NCBI GenBank assembly: GCA_020746875.1
Contig: JAGTJL010000001.1
Span: 2,232,001 to 2,296,000, forward strand
Source of the DNA: Rhexocercosporidium sp. MPI-PUGE-AT-0058
Taxonomy: Eukaryota > Ascomycota > Leotiomycetes > Helotiales
Reading direction: 5' to 3'
Length of the DNA stretch: 64,000 nt
Part shown: positions 1-10,310 of the stretch, one piece after another
How positions within the stretch are numbered: the stretch's first letter is position 1
How the letters are laid out: the number at the start of each line of letters is the position of its first letter
Position numbers and translations under genes: made by a program
The notes under the pieces: generated by a model
Told to the model about the DNA's origin: nothing
The model's input: only the letters and a program-made list of their open reading frames with translations
The model's database searches: none

Positions 1-1923
1 GATGGTAGTATCTCGCTCTTCGACATCAGCTGAAGTCAAAGACGACAGATTGGCGATTTGTGCTACCGCTGCATCACGCTCCGCCGTCATATCGGCATGC
101 ATAGTCGTCAGACTAGAGAGTTGAGACTGCATATCCGCGGCAGCTTCGAGAGCAGCACCCAGTCTTCTCTCCAGTTCTGGCAAGAGCATCTCATTTCCCT
201 CGTTCACCGTCTTCGTGACATCATGCTGCGCGACCTCGTTGTTGAGTCTAGCTTGTAGCTCTTCCATCTCGCATCTCAAGCCCTGCTCGCTTGCCCGTGC
301 CTCATTCTCCACTCGGGAGATCAATGTTTCGAGACTGGACACTTCAGTTCTGTATCCTTCCAACGCAGCACGCAATCTCTCGCTGTCAGTTTCCCTCTCC
401 CTGACCTCCTCACGAAGTGAAGTAACCACCGTGGTTGCGTGAGTGAGGTCGTTCTTCATGCTCTCCATGACGCTCACACGATCATTGAGTTGTTGTCTCA
501 GTAAAACTTCTTGCTCATGGTACTGATCGATACTCTCATCCCTATCCTTAACCTTCTCTACCAGCACTCTAACCCGACTGACCAATAAGCCGAGCAGTTT
601 CTCGTTTTCAAATCCCTCGGCTACTTCGCCTGGAGTGAGATACTCGAGATCGAGCCGTGCTTGCCGGAATTGCTTCCCGATATTCTCGAGCGCTTCGTCG
701 GGATTTGTGGCTGCGAAGCCGAGATTTGTGATCTCGTTGGAGAGTGCGGAGAACGCTGTGCTGTGTTCAAGGGCTTGGGATTGCGTGAGTGCGAGCTGGG
801 TGAGCACTGTGTCGAGTGCCGAGTCAAGGGTGCTGTGATCGCGAGATTCGTTCACTGGGATGAACTCAGATAACTTCTCGGCGAGGCGTGTCGCGTTATC
901 TTCATTAAATGCGACGGCGGAAGTGAGTTTTGCGATCTCGGCTTGCAAGGACTGGAGTTGTGACTTCAATTCCACGTTTTCGGGATCCGGGATGGGCAAA
1001 CTGGCTTGAATGCCTGCGCTCATAGAGCACACGGATTTGCACGGCGTGTTGGGCATAGTTGATGGTGGAGATAGGAAGGAAGTGTTGAGACGCGTTGGTG
1101 TGGTCATTAACTCGTCATTCCCTGTCATGTCCTCAAAGTCTTCGTCGTAATTCGTGATCATCATATCATTGTCATCCTCATAATTATATGGATCCCTCGC
1201 GGCCAAGGTCCAATTATTGCGGTCATCGATCGTGTCCGAATCCAACTCTCTTCGACTGAGTTCCTCCTTGAGATGTCGGATCTCCTGCTCCAGCTCTTGG
1301 ACTTTGCTGCTGAGTGTCGTGTTTGTCGTTATCGATCCCCCGGATTCACCCTCGATTTGGCTGGCGATATCTTGTTCGTCTCGCATACTCTGGACTTCCA
1401 GATCTTTGAGTGCCAACTCGCTCTTCAACTTCTCAACCTCAGACTTTCTCCCTCTAGCCTCAACCCTCTTATCGAACTCAATGATATTTATCTCCTCGCT
1501 CAATCCATTCCGCTTGATCCTTCTCTTGACCCTTCCCTCCAACACCTGCCTCAGCGGCGCAAATTGTAATGTCCCCGACGCAGGCTCGACTTCGTACCCC
1601 GCTCTATTCCACAGCTTGGCAGGCGTAGATTGTCGACGTTTGGACTTTGGTGTAGAGAGAGATGTGCGTCGTATAAAAGGTGTAAGGCCTGAAGAGGCAT
1701 AGTCGGATTCGATGGCTAGCCCTGGGTCTGAGAAGCGGACTTTCTTCTTCGTGCGTTTTGGCGTTTGGGGCGGTGTCGCAATCCCGTGAGGATGAGTTGG
1801 TGCAGATTGGGAATTGCTTCGTGAACGTGAGGTTAGTCTTACGCTGCTACGGCGTTTGCGGCGGACGGCAATAGGTCTGTCGTCGTCGACGATGATTGTT
1901 GAGTCGTTGTTGAGGTCGGCCAT
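1..1923 (-). CDS. Coiled-coil protein with basic N-terminal head (5' part; runs off window)
   Basis: An uninterrupted frame of 641 codons starts at the ATG at 1921-1923 and is still open at base 1, so the C-terminus is missing. The first ~100 residues are basic and Ser/Pro/Thr-rich, with a TPKRTKKKVRF stretch whose KVRF matches the RVxF docking motif for protein phosphatase 1. Next comes a conserved-looking segment (LRQVLEGRVKRRIKRNGLSEE, about residues 125-145), then long heptad-rich coiled coils to the window edge, broken by an acidic linker at about 240-275. I recognise this arrangement as a conserved Pezizomycotina protein of unknown function. A structural role at a spindle pole, nucleus or cortex is only a guess. 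No intron is needed in the visible part. Confidence 0.82.
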   Translation of the reverse strand, partial: MADLNNDSTIIVDDDRPIAVRRKRRSSVRLTSRSRSNSQSAPTHPHGIATPPQTPKRTKKKVRFSDPGLAIESDYASSGLTPFIRRTSLSTPKSKRRQSTPAKLWNRAGYEVEPASGTLQFAPLRQVLEGRVKRRIKRNGLSEEINIIEFDKRVEARGRKSEVEKLKSELALKDLEVQSMRDEQDIASQIEGESGGSITTNTTLSSKVQELEQEIRHLKEELSRRELDSDTIDDRNNWTLAARDPYNYEDDNDMMITNYDEDFEDMTGNDELMTTPTRLNTSFLSPPSTMPNTPCKSVCSMSAGIQASLPIPDPENVELKSQLQSLQAEIAKLTSAVAFNEDNATRLAEKLSEFIPVNESRDHSTLDSALDTVLTQLALTQSQALEHSTAFSALSNEITNLGFAATNPDEALENIGKQFRQARLDLEYLTPGEVAEGFENEKLLGLLVSRVRVLVEKVKDRDESIDQYHEQEVLLRQQLNDRVSVMESMKNDLTHATTVVTSLREEVRERETDSERLRAALEGYRTEVSSLETLISRVENEARASEQGLRCEMEELQARLNNEVAQHDVTKTVNEGNEMLLPELERRLGAALEAAADMQSQLSSLTTMHADMTAERDAAVAQIANLSSLTSADVEERDTTI

Positions 1924-2745
1924 TGTGGAGTGCGGTGCGGCGGGGTAATCTCCGAATTTGTTTTTACAATATTAAAAGTCGTTCTCCCAACACTCGTTGG
2001 TAGAAGTACTGAAGGTTGAAAGTCAGAAGAATGAAAAGATGAGAGGAGAAAACAAAGAAGTTAGAGAAGCGCGCCTGAAGGCCACATCGGAGACCAAAGT
2101 AAACATGGATCGCACAGTTGTTTTGTTTACTTCCTTTCCTGTTTCGGCCTACGCGACCGCGACGGTGGCCAGGGGTCGCCGCAGAACATGGTTCACGCGA
2201 AGAAATGGTTGGCTCGGACACGACGCGAAGAATCGTGTTGACTCATGGTGGAGCGCGACGGCCCTTCGTCTGGTATTATCTTATGGATATCTGTATCAAA
2301 TACTTCTCTTGGATAATTCTGGATCGTTCTGTAGCCGCCACGCATTGGATATTGAAGCTATTGACGCGTTTACGGATGCCTCGGCATCTGCGGTTCTTTT
2401 GATCGGGAGAAGTGAAGTGCCTACTTTACCCCCTAATATTCATTTATAGAGCTTTTGAGAAACTCAGACTTGGGTAGCTCCGATTCTCCAAGATTTAATA
2501 TCGTCTTTCAGGCCCCTTGACAACAATGTCAGTCTATATCATAAAGATCTGATGCCCGAAGTCAGCATATGCAGGCATCCCAAATCGCTCACCGACTGCC
2601 CCGCTGGCCTCAGCCAGAGAATGAAGGACGCGATGGGATGTCCTCAAAAGTAAAAATTTCCTTCAATTCCAGGCTTCTACAATCCGGAATCCACGCGTTT
2701 AAAGTATTCAACATTTATTCTTCATTAGTTATTTATTTCTCCAGA
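1924..2745. other. Intergenic; upstream region of the coiled-coil gene
   Basis: This separates the start of the minus-strand coiled-coil gene from the decayed caspase-like gene. It holds overlapping short frames on both strands with no recognisable domain and no convincing start context. I see no gene here. Confidence 0.5.
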
Positions 2746-4299
2746 ATGAACATTTCTTCTCCGTATGATTAGCAGCCATTGTCGGCATTTCAATCAATCA
2801 ATGAGAATTTCGATCCTCCACCAACCTCAAAGGATCTCGATCATCTACAGTATCACCTTTCTCTCCAAGAACTTGGCAAGCAATTGCAGGATGCTGCCAA
2901 TGCCGCATATTCGCACGGTTAGAGATCGCGATACTCCAATGTCGATGTCCTGCTCTTGTGTTGGGACGAAGAGGATCCGAAACTCCCTCTCAATTGAAGT
3001 GAGCGAGTTACAAAGTCTGTTCGAGAATATGTATGACTTTGACGTCCAGGTGTGGAAGATCCCATCTCAGAATAGCCACAATCAATTGAATCCAAAGATT
3101 CTTGATTTCTTTGCATTGGATGGGGACTGCAAAGACCATTTGAAGATTGTCTACTATGGAGGGCACGGGATGTTAGCGCATAACAGGCAGGCTTCCTGGG
3201 CAAGGTATTTATGACAGACAACTTTTCTGAAGATATCATTTATTCACTATTTCAGTCGACCTGACCCAAAGATCCACGCTACCGAACGGTGAAGTGGAAC
3301 GGGATCCAGCATGCGCTTGAGGAAGCAGTATCCGATGTTCTCCTACTTCTCGATTGTTGTGCGTCCGGAACAGCAAATACGCACGAAGGCCACGGCGTAA
3401 CGGAACTCATCGCAGCTTGCAGCTTTAATACCACTGCCAATCCAGTCGGCCCAGATTCCTTCACCCGAGCTCTCATCACTGAACTTGGTCTGCTGAGCAG
3501 AAATTCTTCGTTCGCTGTTGGGACCCTCTACAACAGGATCCTTTGTCGAGCGCAGAACTGGATGCCATCTGGACGAAAAGTCCAAAAACTGCCATTACAT
3601 GTCGTTCTGACCCAGGATCCGAAGATTCCCAGAGGCATTCAATTATGGCCGAGAAAACAAAGAAAACATTGAAGCAGTCGCCAAGGGAACCTCTAGCTCC
3701 TGCACCTCCATCTCCAGCACGGCGGATTCCTCCATCCCAAGTGACTAAACGTCAACAACCAGTCTATAGCAGCCGAGCGCCCATTCGACGGTCTGAACGC
3801 TTCAGCACATCTTCTTCGTCGCTTGATTCCTCAGCAAGCGATCCATCGTCCTTACTCTCAGGCGAATCCTCCATGTTGAGCGTAAGCTCGGACGTTGAGT
3901 TGTGCCCCAGAATCGCCATTACCATTCGACTTTAGGAGACTCTCTCAGGGTCCGACTTCTCTGTCGACATCATTTCAGAATGGATTCGTATGATGCCAGT
4001 GCTAGCTGAGAGTGTCAAGGTAGAAGCTGGCTTTGCGAGCTTCTCCACACTCTTGTTTGTTTCTTTACCCCATTGCTATCTGGTGCTACCTGCCATGTCA
4101 CCCTGCGGTTTCTGTTGTTGGGATCATCACAACACCTAATCTAGTTCCCGATACCAATCTGTTTCCTGAGTCAGAGTTATCGAGCCCTGTTTTATTGAAC
4201 TCCAAAAATTCGGTCCCTAAACCGACCCCTTCGAGCCTTGGCTGGGAAAACGACACGAAAGCATTCTTACGTCTGTACAATTTCAACGTTTCGGATTAG
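2746..4299 (+). pseudogene. Decayed caspase-like (peptidase C14 type) gene
   Basis: Pieces in different frames line up in order with a fungal caspase-domain family: a DVLLLCWDEEDP strand, an FDVQVWKIPS segment, the catalytic-His motif IVYYGGHG at about 3145-3170, the catalytic-Cys motif LLDCCASG at about 3346-3370, a VTELIAACSFN helix, and a C-terminal TIRL...EWIRMMP..VKVEAGFASFSTLLFVS domain. A 51-bp intron at 3205-3255 has good GT..AG ends. Breaks seen: in-frame TAG at 2770, 2920 and 3933; single-base frame changes near 2995, 3256-3265, 3640-3670 and 4060. Both catalytic residues survive in the relic. Family members are cysteine peptidase-like proteins linked to fungal regulated cell death. 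The start at 2746 is the first ATG in frame and is followed by a TAG within ten codons. Confident as a relic; exact ends are uncertain. Confidence 0.8.
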
Positions 4300-4427
4300 G
4301 GTGAGCCTTGTTATGAGCTCCTACCCCACGTCGATACATCCACTCGGCTTCCAGCTCTCGTCTACCTAGACAATACACAGTACGTAAACCACTTCTTGCA
4401 AAGCCTCCAACTAACCACTTCTTCAAG

Positions 4428-4725
4428 GAAATCTCCACTAGGAAGTTTCACATGCCAATATCCCGGCTTTTGCTTCTCCAGGGTCTCAGTAGCTTTTAAC
4501 ACACCTTAGGAATTGATACAACATTATCGCCAGAGTCACATGACCGAGAATATTACGCGAGCCAGGTCACCAGTGCATCAAATTCATTCGCAGCGTTCTG
4601 TTGGAACTCAAGATTCTGCGGTTGGCATGCATGACTCCAGCACTTCTGAATCGCCAATGTTTTACTCGGTGAGATCTACAATGACGGATGTTGAGTCTGT
4701 AGAAGACACCACTTTCGCTTTGTGA
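4428..4725 (+). pseudogene. C2H2 zinc-finger gene fragment with TAG stop
   Basis: One frame reads FTCQYPGFC followed about 20 residues later by ELIQHYRQSH, a C2H2-like finger (C-x5-C ... H-x4-H). A TAG at 4507-4509 splits the finger in frame. The tail to 4725 is Ser/Thr/His-rich and of low complexity. A likely 44-bp intron precedes it (4384-4427, gtaaac...ttcaag). No start codon or upstream exon could be tied to it. It lies between two other decayed genes with the same kind of stop, so I read it as part of one degraded block. It could instead be an exon of a longer lost gene. Confidence 0.5.
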
Positions 4726-5083
4726 TGTCAACCTAGCGACCTAGCTATGTACGGTTTGCTTGGAAGTCACACCTCTTCCACCATCAAGGCCAACAAATCA
4801 TAATATTTGGGCCTCTCTTACTGGCAGTCTACATCATCGACATTCAGTATGAGATTATTACTGTGTGCAATCGACAAGTCTTCGCTGAATAAGTCATTAC
4901 TAGTCGAAAAGATCTGCTTAAACTTCATCACACCTCCGGATCGCAAAACTTCTTTCTCTCCAAATGCGTCCAACCTCTGAACCCTTATTCGAGTTTCTTT
5001 GTATTCATCAAGCAGAGTGTCATGCACCGTATCTGCACATCTACACCATTCCCCACCCACCATCACGTCAATACTGGTGCAAG

Positions 5084-5527
5084 ATGGAAACCAACACATT
5101 TGAAGAACTGTAGCGTCTCGAAGAGCTCGTACGCCTAGCTGACAACGCCTCTGCTGCAAAATCCAAGCTGCCCACATCTGATGAGGTTTCTCGCTGGGTA
5201 CAACTCTTTAAATACTTACCCGACGAAGCCAACGCCCTGCTCATCGGCCACCGGCTCGACATAGACCGCACACCCATCTCAGATAAACATTGGGAGCTTG
5301 TACGTGAGGAGCACGAGAAAACTGGCCTTGATCGAGAGGCGTACGAACACTCTCCGCTCTTGAAAGGCGTGTTGAGGAGCCAGAGTACAGTGGTTAATGA
5401 CAAGGAGGGGAAAAGATGGTCTTTGTATCGATTAAGTGGGGTCTTGGATAACAAGGAAAACTTTAGGAGGACCTGTGAGGTGAAAGAGAAACTGAAGGTT
5501 ACGAAAGTGGAGGGCGAGGGTGGGTGA
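5084..5527 (+). pseudogene. Small gene of unknown function interrupted by TAG at codon 10
   Basis: From the ATG at 5084 the frame is open for 148 codons except for one TAG at 5111-5113. The rest is strongly protein-like: charged helices (RLEELVRLADNASA, SRWVQLFKYLPDEANALLIGHRLDI, KHWELVREEHEKTGLDREAYEHSPLL) and a hydrophilic end at TGA 5525-5527. No domain is recognised. Because only the tenth codon is hit, this could be a recent loss, a gene that starts further downstream on a non-ATG codon, or a readthrough/edited gene. Confidence 0.5.
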
Positions 5528-6407
5528 GAGGTCTATTTTGTTTGAGTTTGATGCCCAAGGCTCGAGTAAAGCTGACGAGTGAGTTGTAGCGTGAGGTGTT
5601 CTGGGAAAGGGGAAGATTGAAGAGTCATGACTTGTCAACACGAGCGGATAGACGATGGAAACTTTGGAACAATTCTTTCTCAAGTCAATGGCATGTTTGC
5701 ACCCTAGTACTGGCAGTATACACACCTACCGAACTGAGTATCAAGACACCATTCTGACTTGGATCAAAGCCACAAGGCTTGTCCGTCTCGTGGCATCTCT
5801 TGACATTGGCTTATAAATCATACAAGCGATATGATTCGTCCCAGCATGTTGCAGCACATCTCAGCGTGTCCAGCTCTTCAGCGCCATCGCAAATCTCATG
5901 ACAATCCCCTCATGCAGGCAGTTCCTCAAGATGCCAGGATCCCACCACCATCAGCACAAGGCTGTGCGTTCCTGTCCAAGCAATTGTCGGCAATTGAGCT
6001 GTCTCCAACAGCCGAGGAAGACTCAAGTATACATTTCTACCGTTAGGCTCTAAAAAATCCCATTCCGGGTTGAGTGGCTGCGGTCCTCGCGGTGGCTTCA
6101 GGTCAGGCAGCATCGCAAATCGGTGCCCCAATCACGCATATCATAATCAAAAATTACTTTGAGCCCAACCCGGGAACGGTTAGAAATATCATGTACATCA
6201 GCTTGATGAATCGTTTAAAACCTAGTTTCGTTGATCGTCGCAGCCATTGCTCGAGATGACGCGTCCTGCCCTAGGTTCACAACACTTCTACCGCATTCTT
6301 CGCTCTCAAAGACGCCGCGAACATCTTTTCTTAGTACTCTCGTTCATTTAGTATCGGTGAGACTGGAGCAGCAACAGATTATCCTCTTCACGTCGAAAGA
6401 TAAACAA
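5528..6407. other. Intergenic, no gene recognised
   Basis: Short unconvincing frames only. The last ~100 bases before 6408 presumably carry the promoter and leader of the C2H2 gene; no clear TATA box is seen. Confidence 0.45.
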
Positions 6408-7077
6408 ATGGACAAAGGCAAGCAACGGGGGTGTACAGAAGACTGGAACGGCGAGGATGACTTGCCAACTCTATCCACGCTGTCCGTATCCAATTACCCC
6501 ATGTATCGACAGGCACAGTCGAGCGAGGACATGAAGATCTCCTATTCAACAGGAGATTCCGCGCCTCGCTTTGTAGCAGATGACGAGCAAACTTTTGGCT
6601 CCTCTAGACATGACTCTTCACTGGTGGAAGAAGCCGAGTCAAGCTTGTCAACATTCACTTCCTATGCCACCCCAAGTCATCACTCGATCACTAAATTGTA
6701 AGTCTATCACACCCTCGGATTTCCTCATATTGATGTTCAAATCGAGGCCACCTATTCAAGAAAATTTCATCTGCCTCGTTCCTCAATGCCCTTCGAAGCC
6801 ATTTATCAGAAGAGCCGACCTGATGCAACACACGAAACATGTCCATGAACGACCCGTAGATCAACATCTCCGTCAAAATAGATCTTGTTCGAGTGTTAGA
6901 GATGGAGTGTGTTTCACTCGCAAAGACCATTTCCGCGACCACCTCCGCGACTACTACCACGAGGACATTGGTGCTTCCGAGGGGGCGAAAAATCCAAAGA
7001 CGAAGAGCGAGACGAAAAAATGGCAGGCTGAACAGAAGAAGTGGCTGTCGTCGCGGAGAAATAATACCAGGTGGTGA
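6408..7077 (+). CDS. C2H2 zinc-finger protein, two exons
   Basis: Exons 6408-6697 and 6747-7077 join at a 49-bp intron (gtaagt...atcgag) into 206 codons. The N-terminal ~100 residues are acidic and Ser/Thr-rich, as in an activation region. Exon 2 holds two finger-like units: FICLVPQC...RRADLMQHTKHVH and CSSVRDGVCFTRKDHFRDHLRDYYHEDI. The second matches the KDHFRDHLRDYHKEDI signature of a fungal C2H2 family (family pattern from memory). In relatives I remember, the chain continues after a KW-rich helix into a Cys-rich zinc-binding tail. Here it stops at TGA directly after RW, so it may be truncated. Probable nuclear DNA-binding protein; target unknown. Confidence 0.72.
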
Positions 7078-7834
7078 ATCTTTGCTAGACGTCTGTTTCA
7101 TTTCTTCGTTAAGACCCAAGCTACTTTTTTTGCTCTACTTGTTCTTCGATATCTTGGAGGACTTTTCACCTATCATCTTCTTTTCCGACTGTTGATGGGT
7201 TGTTTCAATTCTTGGATGACGTCTTGGGATTGGTTTTTGGTGAGGTGGCTGGCATCAGCAGGCTCGAGAATCAGATATCATGGTTGAAATCCCACCACAG
7301 CTAGTTTCCTATAACCTGTTTGTCATCTACTTGATCATATATAGATCAATATCCTTATATTTGCCATTGTAGTCTGCCATTATTTTGAGATGAGAGACTG
7401 TTGCAAGACTTTTACCTAGCATCTTATCTATATCCTGTCATCAAGTCTCGACGATTTCGAAGCCCGACAATCCATGCAATCACTTTTGGTATTTTGATCA
7501 GCTGTCTCTCATCGTGATTCACCAGGTGGTTAACATACTCCGATCGCTTACCAATGAGCAGTCTCCAATGCAAGCCTCAACTTACCGCACGGTATCCAAT
7601 ACACCTCTCAAATTTCACATGCACATAAACACAATATCTTGATCACCCGACCGGCTTTGCTGCACTGTGTGCTGTTCAATCCTCCCTGGGTTTATGATTA
7701 CCAGACCCCGCACTTCGAAACTCTCACGGGCGAGCTCTCTTTCCTTCACTTTCTATACCACAGAAAAGACCATCTACAATCCGAGAGGTCTGCACACAAT
7801 TAAAGAATTCGGGGTTTCTTCCCAAATCTCAAGT
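7078..7834. other. Intergenic, no gene recognised
   Basis: Pyrimidine-rich and AT-rich stretches, no supported coding frame. Confidence 0.45.
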
Positions 7835-8230
7835 ATGGCTAGTCACGGCGGTCCGCCACCACCACCTCCTCCACCTGACCGAGCTGGATCTCCAATGCAA
7901 CAAGCCAGCAGTCCCTTCTGCATGCCAGCTGATTGCGAAAATCACGTTCAAACCAACATTGCCCATCACTTTCTAAACGCAACAGCTGATGAAGACGACG
8001 ACATTCGCGATCGCGAGCCATGGCCGCGCCGCGTCTCTCACAAAGAGGACATTGGGAAAAGGAGCCGCACTTGTAAGGATCGCTATCATAACCACCTTGG
8101 TGATTCCGATATTGAAAATCAATTCATCATCTGTCGTGACGAGCGTATGGAGCATGTGAGCTCCAGGGGAAGGTTGGTAGGATACGGCAGTGGGAGGTTG
8201 CTGGGTAAGGAGGACGCAATGGTAGAGTGA
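7835..8230 (+). CDS. Hypothetical proline-rich small protein (weak)
   Basis: An ATG at 7835 opens a 131-codon frame starting MASHGG followed by eight consecutive prolines, then an acidic DEDDDIRDRE stretch and a charged C-terminus. No domain is recognised, codon use is unremarkable, and no intron or promoter supports it. It lies alone in a long gene-poor stretch. It could be a real small gene or a chance frame. Confidence 0.28.
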   Translation: MASHGGPPPPPPPPDRAGSPMQQASSPFCMPADCENHVQTNIAHHFLNATADEDDDIRDREPWPRRVSHKEDIGKRSRTCKDRYHNHLGDSDIENQFIICRDERMEHVSSRGRLVGYGSGRLLGKEDAMVE

Positions 8231-10310
8231 TAGGGCGGAGATGGCGAATCTAGGTCCTAAGTTTGTGCAGAATTCTCCTTTGGTAAACACGGAAAGTGCT
8301 CGAGAGGTGGATTAATTGGATGTCATTCGCGGACTCGGGGTTTTCGTGTCGATTCTTTTGCTAAGGATACTGCTACTTAATGGACCAATTTCGAGTTTTA
8401 TTTAAAATAATTTGTCTTGGACCAAAGAAAATTGTGAGGAATTCAGACTTTTGCTTATTATTATTGAACGTGGGATTGGCTTTGACACCAGGCAATGCAT
8501 GATTTATGACGCAGATTTGGTCATTCGGTCTTCGAAAGACCATGATGAAGCTACAACGAGTATGAGGCTTAGATTCTCATACTTTTGATAAGTAAGGACG
8601 AATTCCTACCTATCTAGTGCTAGGAAATGACCGAATCATAATCTTTGCTACGTTGTCTGTTTATGAAATGGGTGCTTCAAGAGTGTATGATAGGGCATGT
8701 GGATTGAGGTTGGGCAGCAGCGCATAATTCTAAGACCAATCAGATCCAACATGCTTCAGTTTGTTCAATCATATTCTTCGACAGTATTCAGTCACCTTAA
8801 CCACCGCATCAGAGATTCGACTGCTTGGTGGCTCAGGCAAGCGTTCGTCTAGTGTGTGGTTCGTGCGGATTGGCCAAGAACTTAACCATATCTCAACTCT
8901 CGCTTCACCCATCATGATTTCTTTGCACTTCACCTAAGTCTTGTCATTGCCGACGCTTCGCATCCTTCCATCTACATCAAAATAAAAATAAACCAACCTC
9001 CCTATAATCTTTCAAATGGGCAGCGCAATGCAGCCCTCAACAGCCGAAGGTGGTCTGTCATATGATAGGCGACCATCCTACACCTCAATCATTCTTGACC
9101 AGGCGGAGCTTCAGCAACTGCATTTAGTCACGCATCTAGGTTGGAAATCAAAACAGGCAATCAAACCAAATATGTCTTCATCTACATTGCTCGAACATTC
9201 AAGAGATATTCTCTGAGCCTGAGTGTAGCGTGGATGGAACGTTTCTGTCTCGAAGACCGATGTACTCAGATAATCAGTAAATTGAGACTAGGAAGACATT
9301 GCAGGAAACTAGTGACCAGAAATTTCTGTTATGGGAGATCTCGAACGGATTATCAACCTGATGATGCTATTTTAGCAGGGAACGGCACATTTATACATCA
9401 CTACCCTTAGGCGGACAGAGGTTGCGAGGGAACGGCATGTATATGACTAGTTATATGAATGTGTAAGACCCCCCATCATTCGAGCAAAAGAGGGCGTATT
9501 TGGCTGCACAGGACGAGATCTGCTGCACACAGCACTAGGATTTTGAAGTTTCTCGGGAATAAATACACCGAAGCAGCGTTGCCGCCATACTGCTTTTGAT
9601 TGATATTAATTGCTTGACCGAACTGTTTCTAGTCATCTGCGATCTTATGATTTTGCTTTCTGTCTCTTTTTTTCTCTTCTCAAGGTGTTCCCTGTTTTTC
9701 CCATCTTCAAAATGATTTTCAAGGGGTGATTCCAAAGATTGGACCTTGTGAATGGATAGTCCCCTTCCCTGGGACATCAATCATTCTCTATTAGGTTCCC
9801 TATTCTTTTATGCGAGTCCTAATTTAAACTATCTCCTTGGGATATGATTTTATGATCTCATCACAACAAAATGGAATTCCCAGTTGCACTTTGGGGAGAT
9901 GTCACGTGTATCCATGCCGAACTTGACCTCAGAATCCACCTGAATCTCCGAGAACCAGGAAACCAAGAGATCATACATGATCAGTACCCAGAAATTTGGT
10001 CATTTTCCAGATTCCTGTCTTTGCTGCGTGATGCACCATGCATAGGAACCACCATGTTGACGCTCACCGCCAATAAGGGGCTACTCGCTTAAGCTCCTGA
10101 CCCATAGTTCGTACACGTCAACTCACTTCATCCTGCAGCATGCACTAGCTAACGACGTGTACTCCACTTTCCCCCCGTTTAACATCGGACAGATTCCTAC
10201 TTTCCCTGCGTCTTCAACTTCATTCTAAATCCCAAACCTTCTTTTCTTTCAATTCCTTGTAGTAATCTTTACATTTGGGTTGCACTTTTGCCAAGATCAC
10301 TTCGGTGGAC
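8231..10310. other. Long gene-poor stretch
   Basis: About 2 kb with only short frames. The best are 9016-9216 (66 codons from ATG) and 9871-10092 (73 codons from ATG); neither has a domain or a neighbouring exon I could join. The CT-rich 100 bases before 10311 are probably the promoter/leader of the HET gene. Confidence 0.45.

Noticed and set aside
1997..2449. 150-codon plus-strand frame upstream of the coiled-coil gene
   Set aside because: Starts on a non-ATG codon, no domain, overlaps other equally long frames; looks like chance.
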